Below are positions 44,619 through 54,175 of a stretch of DNA of 64,000 bases, one piece after another. The DNA comes from Haladaptatus litoreus. Its GTDB lineage: Archaea; Halobacteriota; Halobacteria; Halobacteriales; Haladaptataceae. The notes beneath the pieces are model-generated. The model did not search any database and was not told the DNA's origin. It was given only the letters and a program-made list of their open reading frames with translations. The stretch spans positions 62,001 to 126,000 of the forward strand of contig NZ_FTNO01000006.1 in the NCBI RefSeq assembly GCF_900156425.1, read 5' to 3'. Made by a program: the position numbers and the translations under genes. Position 1 is the first letter of the stretch, and each line of letters begins with the position of its first letter.

Positions 44619-46130
44619 GTGACCTACACTCCACGTTGCACGCATGATGGAAGCCGCGAACCAGACCGCGCAAAGAGCGCAGTCCCTCCACAGTCATGCA
44701 ACCGGGAAGTGTGGATCGGTCATGATAATAACTACTGTTTTCTGCATTCCGACGAGTCAAACAAGTCGAACTCAAAGATTAAGTCCATGCTAGATGATGT
44801 CGATGGGATCATTACCGGAATCAAACTCCATCAAATCGATGACGGAACCGACCTCGATTTTGCCGATATGTCGATTCCGCGGGCAGATTTCGCTGAATCA
44901 AACCTCCGGGGCGTTTCATTCGATGGAGCAAATCTCGTCGGAGCAGATTTCGCCCACACGGATCTCAAATCAGCCACGTTTCAGGAGAGCCCAGACTCTG
45001 GAAACAAGCCAGCCCTTCGTAAGGCGCGATTCGATGGCTCCACTTGTAATCAAACGGAGTTCCAACTGACAAACTTAGACGGAACTACCTTCCATCGGGC
45101 GTCAATCGTAGATACGGAACTGTGGGGAATCGATGGAACAAATATTGACTTCACCGAGGCGTCTATCCGAAAGTCACGCCTGCATCAGAGCAATCTCGAC
45201 TTGTCGATATTCGGTGGGGGGACGATTCGGGACTCATTCTTCACTGCCGCGGACCTCTCGGAGAGTGACTTTAGTGACTGCCGGATAATTAATTGCGATT
45301 TCACCGATGCTAACCTGAGTGACAGTCGTTTCTCAGGAGCAAATTTAGATGACGAAACAGAGTTCGGGAGTCGACTACTCTCTGAATATGAAGCGGATAA
45401 ACTCGCTGAACCTGACTGCCTACACCAAAAATTTGACATCCCGAGCGTTTCGGACAGGGGGTTCGGCCGAGAAACTGAGCCAATAACCGAGACACCGCCT
45501 GAATCGCCATTTGAGTCTATTCCGAAGTGGCCAGCACGAATAAATCATATAGCTGGAACCCCGTTTCGGGTTTGGAACAGACATAGGAGTCGCAAGAAAG
45601 TATCTAATACGAGTACTGATAGTTGCGATAAGTCGTTACCACGTCAACTAGAAGCCCTTGATGAAGCAACAGAAGTCTATGGCAACCTCAAATCGGCGTA
45701 CAGAGACGGTCCGTATGGGGGGAAGGCGCGGAAGTATAACGTTCGGGAGCGAGAGACCGAGCGGAAGCGACGTGTTCTCTCGACCGCGTCGATTCGGAAC
45801 TCGCTGTTGAAATGGGGAATGTGGTACGGTGAGAGTCCTGGCCATGTGCTGAAGATGGTTGTTTTGATGTGGGCAGTTGCAGCTATTGTGTTGTTCTATA
45901 GTGGGATTCAGACGCCGACAGAAACCATTGTGTTCAGCTGGCAAGGATTGTTCCGGTTAGATATCGTGGATGATGTATTACTGTTCAGCTTCCGTCGGTT
46001 GTTTACGTTCTCCAACGGGAGCTATACTGTCTCTGGAGGGAGTGAAGTGCTTGGAATTGGCATTTCTGCGATCGGCAAAATACTGGAGGCAATGCTCATA
46101 TTTACACTCGGTCGCCGAGCTGTCTCCTGA
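44619..46130 (+). CDS. Pentapeptide-repeat protein fused to a two-helix channel-like membrane domain
   Basis: About 503 residues from a GTG at 44619 (a TTG at 44598 is the other option). An N-terminal Cys/His segment (RCTHDG, then C-N-R-E-V-W, then YCFLHS) probably binds zinc. A pentapeptide-repeat beta-helix with A-D-F/L-x-x pattern (LRGVSFDGANLVGADFAHTD) spans about residues 80-245. After a linker come a hydrophobic helix (LKMVVLMWAVAAIVLFYSGI), a re-entrant-like segment and a final helix (ILEAMLIFTLGRRAVS), arranged like Ion_trans_2 channels. The K+-filter TVGYGD is absent. A membrane-acting effector is my inference. Confidence 0.7.
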   Translation: MTYTPRCTHDGSREPDRAKSAVPPQSCNREVWIGHDNNYCFLHSDESNKSNSKIKSMLDDVDGIITGIKLHQIDDGTDLDFADMSIPRADFAESNLRGVSFDGANLVGADFAHTDLKSATFQESPDSGNKPALRKARFDGSTCNQTEFQLTNLDGTTFHRASIVDTELWGIDGTNIDFTEASIRKSRLHQSNLDLSIFGGGTIRDSFFTAADLSESDFSDCRIINCDFTDANLSDSRFSGANLDDETEFGSRLLSEYEADKLAEPDCLHQKFDIPSVSDRGFGRETEPITETPPESPFESIPKWPARINHIAGTPFRVWNRHRSRKKVSNTSTDSCDKSLPRQLEALDEATEVYGNLKSAYRDGPYGGKARKYNVRERETERKRRVLSTASIRNSLLKWGMWYGESPGHVLKMVVLMWAVAAIVLFYSGIQTPTETIVFSWQGLFRLDIVDDVLLFSFRRLFTFSNGSYTVSGGSEVLGIGISAIGKILEAMLIFTLGRRAVS

Positions 46131-46318
46131 CAAGCTATATCCGATCAAGCCACCGCTGATTGTGGCCACAATCAGTTGGCGACTCTAGCGCCACCGTTCG
46201 ATGCCCTCGAAGCTGATCCGTTCAGACTGTTCCGTCGCCGAGGTGCTGGCAGCCGACGATATTGGGCGAGAACTTCTAAACTAAACAGCGCAACGATGAT
46301 TCCTTTTCTCTAACTTAC

Positions 46319-47173
46319 TCACCGTGAACGTTCTTTGATTCGCTCAAGAACGTTCCGCTTGATTTTCACCCCGTCCCACTTGTCCCGATCTTCTGGCGTA
46401 AGTTCGTCCTTTAATCGCCCTTCGTCTGCAAGAATGCTCTTGTACTGCTTGATGTATTTCCCCCAGACGACGCGAGAAACTGGCTCATCCAACTCTTGGT
46501 GCCACTCGATTACGTCCTTGCTCCCCTTCGATGAATTGCAGGACTTGCAGGCAGGAACCTGATTACTAATCGTATCAGCACCTCCATTGCTCAGTGGAAT
46601 GACGTGGTCAAATGTCGTCTTGCCTTCTTCACCACAGTAGATGCACGTCCCGTAGTCTTCCTGTAGCTGGTACTTATCCTCCTTCGTAATCGACGACATA
46701 CGGATTTCACCGTCTCGAAGCTCCTCGTACTTCGACCAGAGGAAAGAATTATCATCAATTCCCGTCGCGAGCTGGATGAGCCTCGCGTGCTGGTAGCAAA
46801 TGAGTTGATGGTAGGTCTGGATGGTCTCAGGAAGTCCCCCGCTACGACGGCACAACCGTGGCTCTGGATATGCGTATCGTCTGACTCCGGCATTCTTAGC
46901 GACGCCCCACAGTTCATCAGCCGGTCGACTATCCCAGTCTGGAACCTTCTCTTCTAACTGGCCTTTGAATGCAACAATTGAGACCACCGCATCGGGTTCA
47001 TATTCTGGATTGAAATCGGCGACCGTTTTGCCAGTTCCTGGAACGTCCCACTCCTCACAAACTGCATCTGGTTGGCGAATGACCACTGCAGGGGCTTGAC
47101 CATCTTTAGCTCGGTCAATGACTTCCGTCCCCACAGAAATTCGGTCTCCATCTTCCGTATTCATTTCGTCCAT
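46319..47173 (-). CDS. HNH endonuclease with a haloarchaeal N-terminal domain
   Basis: A 284-residue protein. The C-terminal part (about residues 172-230) is a classical HNH nuclease: CIYCGEEGKTTFDHVIPLSN, then NQVPACKSCNSSKGSKD, with two Cys pairs for zinc and D-H plus N for catalysis. The N-terminal 105 residues (RISVGTEVIDRAKDGQAPAV then FNPEYEPDAVVSIVAFK and RRYAYPEPRL) match a small domain I recall from haloarchaeal hypothetical proteins. It probably cuts DNA; target and trigger are unknown. It sits between the channel-like gene and the McrBC-like operon and is divergent from the latter. Confidence 0.8.
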   Translation of the reverse strand: MDEMNTEDGDRISVGTEVIDRAKDGQAPAVVIRQPDAVCEEWDVPGTGKTVADFNPEYEPDAVVSIVAFKGQLEEKVPDWDSRPADELWGVAKNAGVRRYAYPEPRLCRRSGGLPETIQTYHQLICYQHARLIQLATGIDDNSFLWSKYEELRDGEIRMSSITKEDKYQLQEDYGTCIYCGEEGKTTFDHVIPLSNGGADTISNQVPACKSCNSSKGSKDVIEWHQELDEPVSRVVWGKYIKQYKSILADEGRLKDELTPEDRDKWDGVKIKRNVLERIKERSR

Positions 47174-47316
47174 GATTAATGTCTTTGACCCATACTTTCC
47201 ATCAGTATATCGATATTACTCGAATGCCCTCGTACGTGAGTCAGGTACTCTCTGTCTTGACATGGTAAAATAATAAATCAAATACTTTTATCAGGGATTG
47301 TTTGGTGGAACCCACT

Positions 47317-47724
47317 ATGGCAGTCATAATCTATGATAGAGAAGATGACAATGAAACATACGAGATTGACGAACTATCTCAACGCATTCTAGTGTATTTG
47401 ATGACAGAGGGTGCAGCACGAATTGATGAAATACGCAATCCAGTTGGAGCAAATGCTAACAGCGAGGTTCAACAGCGAATAGACACTAAGATGGGTCGGA
47501 GCGGTTCCGGCTTCATAACTCGAATATCAAGTGATCAGGCAACTCTCGATGGGGAACTCATTGAACGGTATAGCTTGACGTCTGAAGGTGAGCGATTTGT
47601 CCATTCACACAAAGCAACACTCTCTCTTCCGACTACTCTGCAAGATCTGAGTGAGAAAGTAAGCCAGTTAGCAATTGATGTTGAGGAATTGTTTAGCTTA
47701 GTCGAGGAGTATAAAGAGCGGTAA
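47317..47724 (+). CDS. Small winged-helix/coiled-coil protein preceding the McrBC-like pair
   Basis: A 135-residue protein from the ATG at 47317; a CTTTTAT element about 29 bases upstream supports this over the GTG at 47302. Residues about 15-90 look like a winged helix (IDELSQRILVYLMTEGAARI then RYSLTSEGERFVHSH, a typical wing). The tail (DLSEKVSQLAIDVEELFSLV) is a coiled coil. Because the following AAA protein lacks an obvious DNA-reading domain, this gene could supply recognition or regulate the operon. Confidence 0.6.
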   Translation: MAVIIYDREDDNETYEIDELSQRILVYLMTEGAARIDEIRNPVGANANSEVQQRIDTKMGRSGSGFITRISSDQATLDGELIERYSLTSEGERFVHSHKATLSLPTTLQDLSEKVSQLAIDVEELFSLVEEYKER

Positions 47725-47839
47725 CTGTTGCTCTCGTCCTCGTACTCCATATTCCTCATCGCTGAGCGAACCCTCTCCGAAACCGTATGTCCACAGATTT
47801 GAATGGATTTTATATACTGTGGTGCTCCTGTATTCGACA

Positions 47840-49072
47840 ATGAATAATTCGTCTGACGATGGCTACACAATAGAGGATGCAGAAAACGAAATTGGAATCC
47901 TACGTCGTGTAACAGACGACGTCGTCGATGCCATACACAACGCTGCGGACGAGCGAGTCCTAGAATACCTTGTTGAGGACGAGAAACTTGACGTCATCCA
48001 CGACGGCAAACGAGGGCTTGGGCAGGTTCGGCGTGCTGTTCTTGAATCGTCACTCGCATCTGATCGGCTCAAACGTGTTGTGAGTCTGCGTGGTGATGAA
48101 ACTCCTGAAGAGATACTTGTCCCCAACGATGTCGAGCGAAACGCGAAAGTCGCACTCGAAGCGGGCAAGCCAGTCGTCCTCTACGGCCCCACTGGAACAG
48201 GAAAGACAACCTTTGCAAAGCAACTGGCACGAGAGACGGGCATTGGCTATGCTCTCAATACAGCCACGCCTTCGTGGACGCCATCGGACATCATTGGGGG
48301 AATCAGCCCCGATTATACCGGCGACTCACTGAGCTATCGAACCAAACTCGGTTGTGTCTCCGAAGCCGTCCAACGCGCCCGGCGATTCGATGTCGAGTAC
48401 GGCGTCATTCTAGACGAAATCACAAGGGCAGACATCTCGAAAATCTTCGGCCCGCTGTATACAGCTATCGAAAATCCCCACCAAACGATCTTCGAGACTG
48501 ACGAGGGTGATACCATCGAGTTGGACGAACGGGTAAATATCATCTGTACGATGAATATGTCCGACCGGACGGTGAACGAACTTGACAACGCGATCACCCG
48601 TCGATTTGCAATGATTGAACTCGACGAGTACGAGGAAGACAAACGTCGTCAGTTATTCAAAGACTGGATCACCACTCACGTCACTGGGCAGACGGATCTC
48701 GGAGAGAGTGAAATTCTCCGACTCTTTGAACGCGACTACGAAGGAATCAATCACGGTCATGAATCGACGTCGCAGGGAGCGATTATGCGGTTTGGTCCGA
48801 TGCACTACCGCGACATCGCCGTCTTCCTTGGCGTCGGCTGTCGGGAAGGCGGTGAGTACGAATACGACCAGACGGACGCAGTCGGACAAGCGTTCCGCAC
48901 GTACATTGTCCCGCGATTATTGAACTCTGCGGCGTTCCCACAAATCGAACGAATCGCCGAACACTACCGGGCGCTGAACGGTGAGTTCGAGGAGTTCGAC
49001 CTCACTCCTGCCGCCGAACTCGCTGAACGAGAACTCGAACAAGAACGGCGACAGATGGGCTCTTACGAGTAA
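47840..49072 (+). CDS. McrB-like AAA+ GTPase/ATPase
   Basis: A 410-residue AAA+ protein starting MNNSSDDGYTIED (47840). Walker A is GPTGTGKTT at residues 116-124, Walker B is VILDEITRADISKIFG, and the McrB signature motif is CTMNMSDRTVNELDNAITRR including the arginine finger. In McrBC this subunit forms hexamers that hydrolyse GTP and activate the nuclease. The N-terminal 100 residues are short and helical and match no known methyl-base reader. The stop overlaps the start of the McrC-like gene (TAATG), so the pair is translationally coupled. Confidence 0.85.
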   Translation: MNNSSDDGYTIEDAENEIGILRRVTDDVVDAIHNAADERVLEYLVEDEKLDVIHDGKRGLGQVRRAVLESSLASDRLKRVVSLRGDETPEEILVPNDVERNAKVALEAGKPVVLYGPTGTGKTTFAKQLARETGIGYALNTATPSWTPSDIIGGISPDYTGDSLSYRTKLGCVSEAVQRARRFDVEYGVILDEITRADISKIFGPLYTAIENPHQTIFETDEGDTIELDERVNIICTMNMSDRTVNELDNAITRRFAMIELDEYEEDKRRQLFKDWITTHVTGQTDLGESEILRLFERDYEGINHGHESTSQGAIMRFGPMHYRDIAVFLGVGCREGGEYEYDQTDAVGQAFRTYIVPRLLNSAAFPQIERIAEHYRALNGEFEEFDLTPAAELAERELEQERRQMGSYE

Positions 49073-50829
49073 TGAGTACTGTTGACGAAGTCTACGAGTA
49101 CGGGCAAGACACGTTCAACGTCCCCGAACGGGGCGAGATCCGAATAGAGGGCTGTCCGTCGTCCATTGGGAACCAACTTCGTCGTGCCTCGTTCACACAG
49201 AAGAGTCCCGGCGTGTTCACCAAGAGTCAGGCATCATTCGACTCCGATCGGGAGTACGAGGTCGTCACGGTTACCGTAGACGGCGACGAGAATGAGACGC
49301 TCCATGTCGAGGCGACGGACATCATCGGCGTCGTGAGCCTTACGCCATCATCGAAAGTGCAGGTCGATCCGAAAATCGACTGGGAGTACATCTTCGACAT
49401 GCTACTGGCCGTCTACGACCAGAATCGATCTATCAAGTACCACGGCATTCCACTGCAGGACTTCCTCTCCGACGACATCCACCTCGACGATGTGTTTGTG
49501 GTGCTGGCGATCAACTATCTCGACGGACTAGAGACGATCCATCGACAGGGATACATCCGCGATTTGGTTATTCGGCGTCTCGACAGCCTCGACGGCCGGG
49601 GTGAGATAGACGTCGAACAGACGCTCCTGAACCACGCCCGAGGGACGCTGGAGCCACACTGGATTCGCAACGAGACGGAGTACAACAACGCCGCGAACTC
49701 GCTGCTCCACTACGCGGGAAAAACCCTGCTTCGACTCTTCCGACAGAACTCCGATGAGAACGATCACCCCGCGTACGACCGTATTTTCTCTGAGGTTCAC
49801 CGCGAGGTGGAGCGGTTGGAGAGTATGGGCGTCGGGAGCGGACTGGATCGAATGGACGAGTATCGACGTATCTCGCTCAGTGATCTGCCGAAACAGCGTC
49901 GGTACTACCGCAAAGCGTTCGATGTCGCAAAGGCGGTGATGTCATCATCACTCGGCCAACAGCTCCGTGACGGACCGAGAGAGCTGGTCGTGGACTACGT
50001 CCTGAACATGGAGTCGCTGTTCGAACAGTACTCGCAGGTCGTCATCGAGCGCGAGCTCTCGTACATCAAGTCCTACGACTATCTCGACGACCTTGCTGAC
50101 GTGACTCCTGTTCGCTCCCCATCGGTTAATCCGTTTGAGGGAGAGAACCAGATTTACCACGAGCCCGATCACGCGCTGCAAGAGGGTGACGAAACACTTG
50201 CCGTGTTGGACTCGAAGTACTACGCGGAGGGACACGATCCTGTGAAGGAGTCGCCTTCCCGATCCCGGCTGTTCAGTTATGCATATCTCCTCCACTCCGA
50301 CCGGCTCGCGTTCTTGTGTCCACTGCTTGAACCGAAGCGTCGGAGAGTGGCCCAGACGGGAGCAGAACTGCGGATCGTTTCGCCGGAACAGCGGTTCTCA
50401 CTGAAAAGATACGATGCTGTCGTACATGATTATCTGCACGACGTACTCGTCGAGAAATCCGCACAACTCGAAGCCTTTCGCGCCGTCGCGGAGAATCGAC
50501 TATGCCTCGACGGCGTTGAGGAAGCGAACCTGAGTGAAGCCAAATCGATGAGTGGTCCGTTCACGTTCAGGGACGTTCGGGACTTCTCACTACGGGTTCT
50601 CAAGGCAGCTGCCGATGAGCACTCCTGGGAGGTTCGTAACCGGTACGACCTAGAGCAAGACGGCGACTGGACGCGGGAGCAGATCGAAACGCGTTGTGAG
50701 CAGCGCTACGTGCACACAACAACGTGTATCCCAGTGTTCTGTCGTGAACAGGGACAGGAATGGATCGATTTGTACTTTCTAGACGGATCTGGAAAAGTGG
50801 AGAAAGAAGGCCCATTGAAGCTGCTATAG
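49072..50829 (+). CDS. McrC-like restriction nuclease subunit (PD-(D/E)XK)
   Basis: A 585-residue protein coupled to the McrB-like gene. The N-terminal part (TDIIGVVSLTPSSKVQVDPK then FDMLLAVYDQNRSIKYHG) is the McrC/DUF2357-type interaction region. The nuclease core, about residues 360-400, reads EPDHALQEGDETLAVLDSKY, with D, then D-x-K, as catalytic residues. The C-terminal 140 residues are an extension without a recognised domain. The pair would cleave foreign, probably modified, DNA as a type IV restriction system. Confidence 0.82.
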   Translation: MSTVDEVYEYGQDTFNVPERGEIRIEGCPSSIGNQLRRASFTQKSPGVFTKSQASFDSDREYEVVTVTVDGDENETLHVEATDIIGVVSLTPSSKVQVDPKIDWEYIFDMLLAVYDQNRSIKYHGIPLQDFLSDDIHLDDVFVVLAINYLDGLETIHRQGYIRDLVIRRLDSLDGRGEIDVEQTLLNHARGTLEPHWIRNETEYNNAANSLLHYAGKTLLRLFRQNSDENDHPAYDRIFSEVHREVERLESMGVGSGLDRMDEYRRISLSDLPKQRRYYRKAFDVAKAVMSSSLGQQLRDGPRELVVDYVLNMESLFEQYSQVVIERELSYIKSYDYLDDLADVTPVRSPSVNPFEGENQIYHEPDHALQEGDETLAVLDSKYYAEGHDPVKESPSRSRLFSYAYLLHSDRLAFLCPLLEPKRRRVAQTGAELRIVSPEQRFSLKRYDAVVHDYLHDVLVEKSAQLEAFRAVAENRLCLDGVEEANLSEAKSMSGPFTFRDVRDFSLRVLKAAADEHSWEVRNRYDLEQDGDWTREQIETRCEQRYVHTTTCIPVFCREQGQEWIDLYFLDGSGKVEKEGPLKLL

Positions 50830-50833
50830 TGGC

Positions 50834-51217
50834 TCAGAACGGTGCAACAAGCCACTCACCATCCTCTTTCCGTTCAAGTTGTGGGCCGAAGACCTGCTGG
50901 AGGGAATAAAGTTCGTCGTTATTCCGAAGGTCGTATGTTTTCCCGCTTCGGTGGAACGAACCCTCGACAACGAACTGTATAGTGGGGCTCTGGTACTCTA
51001 AATCGTTTGCGCGTCGATCCATCTCACGGGCGAGTTTAGTCGCCAGATTATTGTCCTCAAATGCCTTTGCAAGTCCAACAACGCTCACCTTGTCGGGCAC
51101 GTCGTCCTCTTCGAGACGCTGGATGAACTCCTTCACGGGTATTTGGTGTTCGAATGTCTCGTACGCACCGTCAATAACTAGATTGTATCGTCCAGGTATC
51201 TGTCCGGGTCCTGCCAT
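50834..51217 (-). CDS. Small unknown protein downstream of the DUF1156 methylase
   Basis: A 127-residue acidic protein (MAGPGQIPGRYNLVIDGAYE then FEHQIPVKEFIQRLEEDDVP). It is alpha/beta with a helical centre (LATKLAREMDRRANDLE) and ends ERKEDGEWLVAPF. It follows the methylase gene by about 140 bases on the same strand and is convergent with the McrC-like gene. No family is recognised; an accessory role in the methylase module is possible. Confidence 0.55.
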   Translation of the reverse strand: MAGPGQIPGRYNLVIDGAYETFEHQIPVKEFIQRLEEDDVPDKVSVVGLAKAFEDNNLATKLAREMDRRANDLEYQSPTIQFVVEGSFHRSGKTYDLRNNDELYSLQQVFGPQLERKEDGEWLVAPF

Positions 51218-51359
51218 TATCTAAATAACAACTCCGGGGGGTCAAAAAGGGATACGGTAAGTCAGTCGTCGTGAAGCAAGTCGATATCTTCTCTACGATG
51301 TTGCGTTCGAGACCGGACTTGCCAAATCCGGCTCGGATTCCTCACCTACTGTTCGGCCC

Positions 51360-54038
51360 TCAGTAGCTTGTGATATCTCGATCTCCGAGCACACGCGTGT
51401 ACGTGTCGTCACCACTTACGTCTGCCAGTCGTCCAGCGAGTTCCCGTAGATCGTCATCGACGTCCCACTTCTCGACGTAGTTCTGAACGGCTTGACCCTT
51501 CTCGTAGCGGTACCGCAGGAACTGTAGCTTGTCAAGGTTCGAAAGATGGTCACCGCCGTCGCCGTTGACGCGCTCCTGAATGTACGCTTGTCGCTTCTCG
51601 TTGTCCCAGGTTCCCAGTTCGAAGCCGTCGTCTTGGTTGTAGAGGCACATCTCCTTGAGTTCTTCAGGCTTGGCATTCGTTCCCCGGCAGAGCTTGTTCA
51701 CGTCGTCGAACGAGGGATTCGACGTGTCGAGCAGGTCGATAAACACGTCCTCGACGCCGATGTCGCTGGCTTCCTGGATGATGCCGTAGATCTCCTGGAC
51801 GACCTGTTTGGCGTTCATGATCTCGCCGTCACGTTGAACCTTCCCGTGGTGCTTGGAGTATTCACGGAAACACGCGCCCATCTCCATCACGCCGATATCG
51901 CCGCGAGAGAGGTCGCGGTTCTCTTCGAGTTGTTTGCGGGTGCGACGGGCGGTTCGGTAGATGTCGCGGCGGAGCGAGTTCCACGATGTCGAAGTGCGAT
52001 TATCGGTCGGGCGTGCTACGACAATAATATCGAAAGAAACTGCTTCTCCAGTAGTGAGTTTCTGAAGATCAGCGGTAACGGGATAAGTCGCTGTGACTTC
52101 AAATCCAACTTCACATAGCGATTCAAGTAACTCACCCCACGACTCAGAACCACTGTGGTGATACGTGAAGGAAAGAACTCCATCCTCCTTTAGCGCGGTT
52201 TTAATCGTAGTGAAGGATTCTTTGAGCTCTTCCTCAAATTCCGATTCCCCCTTTCCTTCAGCCGGATTAGAGACAATACTCTTAGCCCGGGGAGTAGCAT
52301 CTCCCTCAAACCAGGGGTAGTCAAGTGCCTGCTTTAACCATACATAGAAGAAATCAGACAGCTCAGAGTACATCACGTTGTGATAATACGGGGGGTCAGT
52401 AATCACTGCATCAAACTCGTTTACCGAGTCGATCTCCCGCATATCTCCCTGGAGTACTTTCGAATTATCTCCAACACTTTGGGCAAATCCTTCTGATTTC
52501 ACCGTCTCGCTGTCTGAGACGTACCGCTCGGTTGGTGAATTAGCGTATTTCACGCCATCAATCACCATATCCCACACACTTTCGAATGTACCCATCCCGT
52601 ATTCAGTTCCCCAGACGTTACCCTCGGTTGGTTGCTGAGGTGGGTCAAACGAGTTAGATTTGAATATGTGATTAGATTTATTTGCAGAGAATTGGTATGA
52701 CGCCATCAAAGTGTTTGTTCGCAGACTATCCGAAAACGCCAAGATTAGGAACTCGCGTACGTTTTTATCCTCTATACCAGAGATCGCGCGAAGGAGTTTT
52801 GAAAGACAGAGTAGCTGACGCTCATTGAACATATCCCTCCAATCTTCAAGAGCATGGAGACTAACGTTACCACCACCAGGAGCAGATCCTTCAAAATTTG
52901 TCGAAGCAGTTTTCCAACCGGCACGGATCGGCTCAGATGGAATGTATTCATCTAATTCATCATTTGTAGCGAGCTCGTGCTTTGCCTGCTCAAATAAGTC
53001 AGTGTCTGCTTCTTCAGCCCGCTTATATCCTTTATACAAGGATTTATCTTCGCCAGTATGGTCGCATTCCGCACAATAATATTCAAGAGCGTAAAGACGA
53101 ACATCGTATCCTCCTTGCTCCTGAATTGCGTCTGTAATCTTGTACTTCTGCCCGCAGTCAGGGCAATTATACTTACCGCCACGTGAGACGTTCCCCTCCT
53201 TCGGGACGAAGCCGTACCCGCAGTCATTACAGACGCTTTCGGACTGCCAGTCATCAACCAGCGTAACCGCGCCACAGTCCGGGCAGAGGACGTTGTACTT
53301 GTCGTCGTTTTCGTAGCGTCCCTTCGCCACCCGGTAGTCCTTGAAGAGCGGGACTGTGTGTCCGCAGGAGACGCAATCCAATTCCTTCACCCAAAAGTTG
53401 TACATCACGTCGGCGTCGTGGTCGCCGTTCGGACAGGGCGTTTTGTAATACTGCGTGATTTCGTCGGCGACATCCCCTTTCACCTGCTTGAAAGCCTCCT
53501 CAAGCTCTTCGACATCGGTTTGACCTGCTTCGAGTTCCTTCTTCGTGACGAACCACGCGACAGGGTTCAGGTCGTTACCGACGACCTCCGCGCCGAAGCG
53601 TGACGCCTCGACGAGCGACGTACCACCGCCCATGAACGGATCGAGCACCTTCTTGTCCTCGACGCGGACATCCTTCGGATAGAGGTCCCAGAGGCTCTCT
53701 GGGTCGGTCATGTCCACGCGTTCAAGCAGTGCGGCAACATCGAGGTCGGACTCGCCATCGGCGTCGTCACCGTAAGCCGCGAGTGTACTCCCCTCGTGGC
53801 CCGGTTCGAACACCGAGACCTTCTCCGGATCGTCCAACAGCGTGTAGAGAGAAATGGCGCGGAAGACGCAACCCAGTCGTCGCGCCCACCATTTGTGCAT
53901 CGTGTAGATGGGACGATAGTACATCTTCGCTCGGCCTTCCTTCTCGGCGATCTCATTCACGCGCTCGATGGGGAACCCCCGTTCGATGGGGAGTTCCGTT
54001 CGCTGCTGCTTCTTCGAAGATCCAGATTGTTCAGACAT
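51360..54038 (-). CDS. DUF1156 adenine-specific DNA methyltransferase
   Basis: An 892-residue N6-adenine methylase. The N-terminal DUF1156 signature is ERGFPIERVNEIAEKEGRAK then HKWWARRLGCVFRA. The SAM-binding motif is DPFMGGGT at residues 133-139, and the catalytic motif IV is DPPYYHN starting at D548. Between them lie several zinc-ribbon pairs (CVSCGH, CPDCGA, CNDCGY, CPDCGQ, CAECDH) that should help bind DNA. Such proteins accompany DUF499 ATPases and helicases in defence islands. Both catalytic motifs are intact. It is on the same strand as the DUF499 gene but separated from it by the oppositely oriented DUF262 gene. Confidence 0.88.
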   Translation of the reverse strand: MSEQSGSSKKQQRTELPIERGFPIERVNEIAEKEGRAKMYYRPIYTMHKWWARRLGCVFRAISLYTLLDDPEKVSVFEPGHEGSTLAAYGDDADGESDLDVAALLERVDMTDPESLWDLYPKDVRVEDKKVLDPFMGGGTSLVEASRFGAEVVGNDLNPVAWFVTKKELEAGQTDVEELEEAFKQVKGDVADEITQYYKTPCPNGDHDADVMYNFWVKELDCVSCGHTVPLFKDYRVAKGRYENDDKYNVLCPDCGAVTLVDDWQSESVCNDCGYGFVPKEGNVSRGGKYNCPDCGQKYKITDAIQEQGGYDVRLYALEYYCAECDHTGEDKSLYKGYKRAEEADTDLFEQAKHELATNDELDEYIPSEPIRAGWKTASTNFEGSAPGGGNVSLHALEDWRDMFNERQLLCLSKLLRAISGIEDKNVREFLILAFSDSLRTNTLMASYQFSANKSNHIFKSNSFDPPQQPTEGNVWGTEYGMGTFESVWDMVIDGVKYANSPTERYVSDSETVKSEGFAQSVGDNSKVLQGDMREIDSVNEFDAVITDPPYYHNVMYSELSDFFYVWLKQALDYPWFEGDATPRAKSIVSNPAEGKGESEFEEELKESFTTIKTALKEDGVLSFTYHHSGSESWGELLESLCEVGFEVTATYPVTADLQKLTTGEAVSFDIIVVARPTDNRTSTSWNSLRRDIYRTARRTRKQLEENRDLSRGDIGVMEMGACFREYSKHHGKVQRDGEIMNAKQVVQEIYGIIQEASDIGVEDVFIDLLDTSNPSFDDVNKLCRGTNAKPEELKEMCLYNQDDGFELGTWDNEKRQAYIQERVNGDGGDHLSNLDKLQFLRYRYEKGQAVQNYVEKWDVDDDLRELAGRLADVSGDDTYTRVLGDRDITSY

Positions 54039-54142
54039 TATTCAGTATGTGAAATAGATTACGTAGGAGACTTATAAGTGTAGGCACTCTGCCCCGAGTC
54101 AAAGAGTTTTGATGGTACTGCTAAGCGTAATGTCCCTGAGCA

Positions 54143-54149
54143 TTTATAT
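54143..54149 (+). promoter_or_regulatory. TATA box of the DUF262-DUF1524 gene
   Basis: TTTATAT lies 27-33 bases before the ATG at 54176. This places the transcript start at or next to the start codon, so the mRNA is probably leaderless and the gene has its own promoter within the methylase module. Confidence 0.5.
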
Positions 54150-54175
54150 CAATTGAACTTGCAGGACAAGATAGA

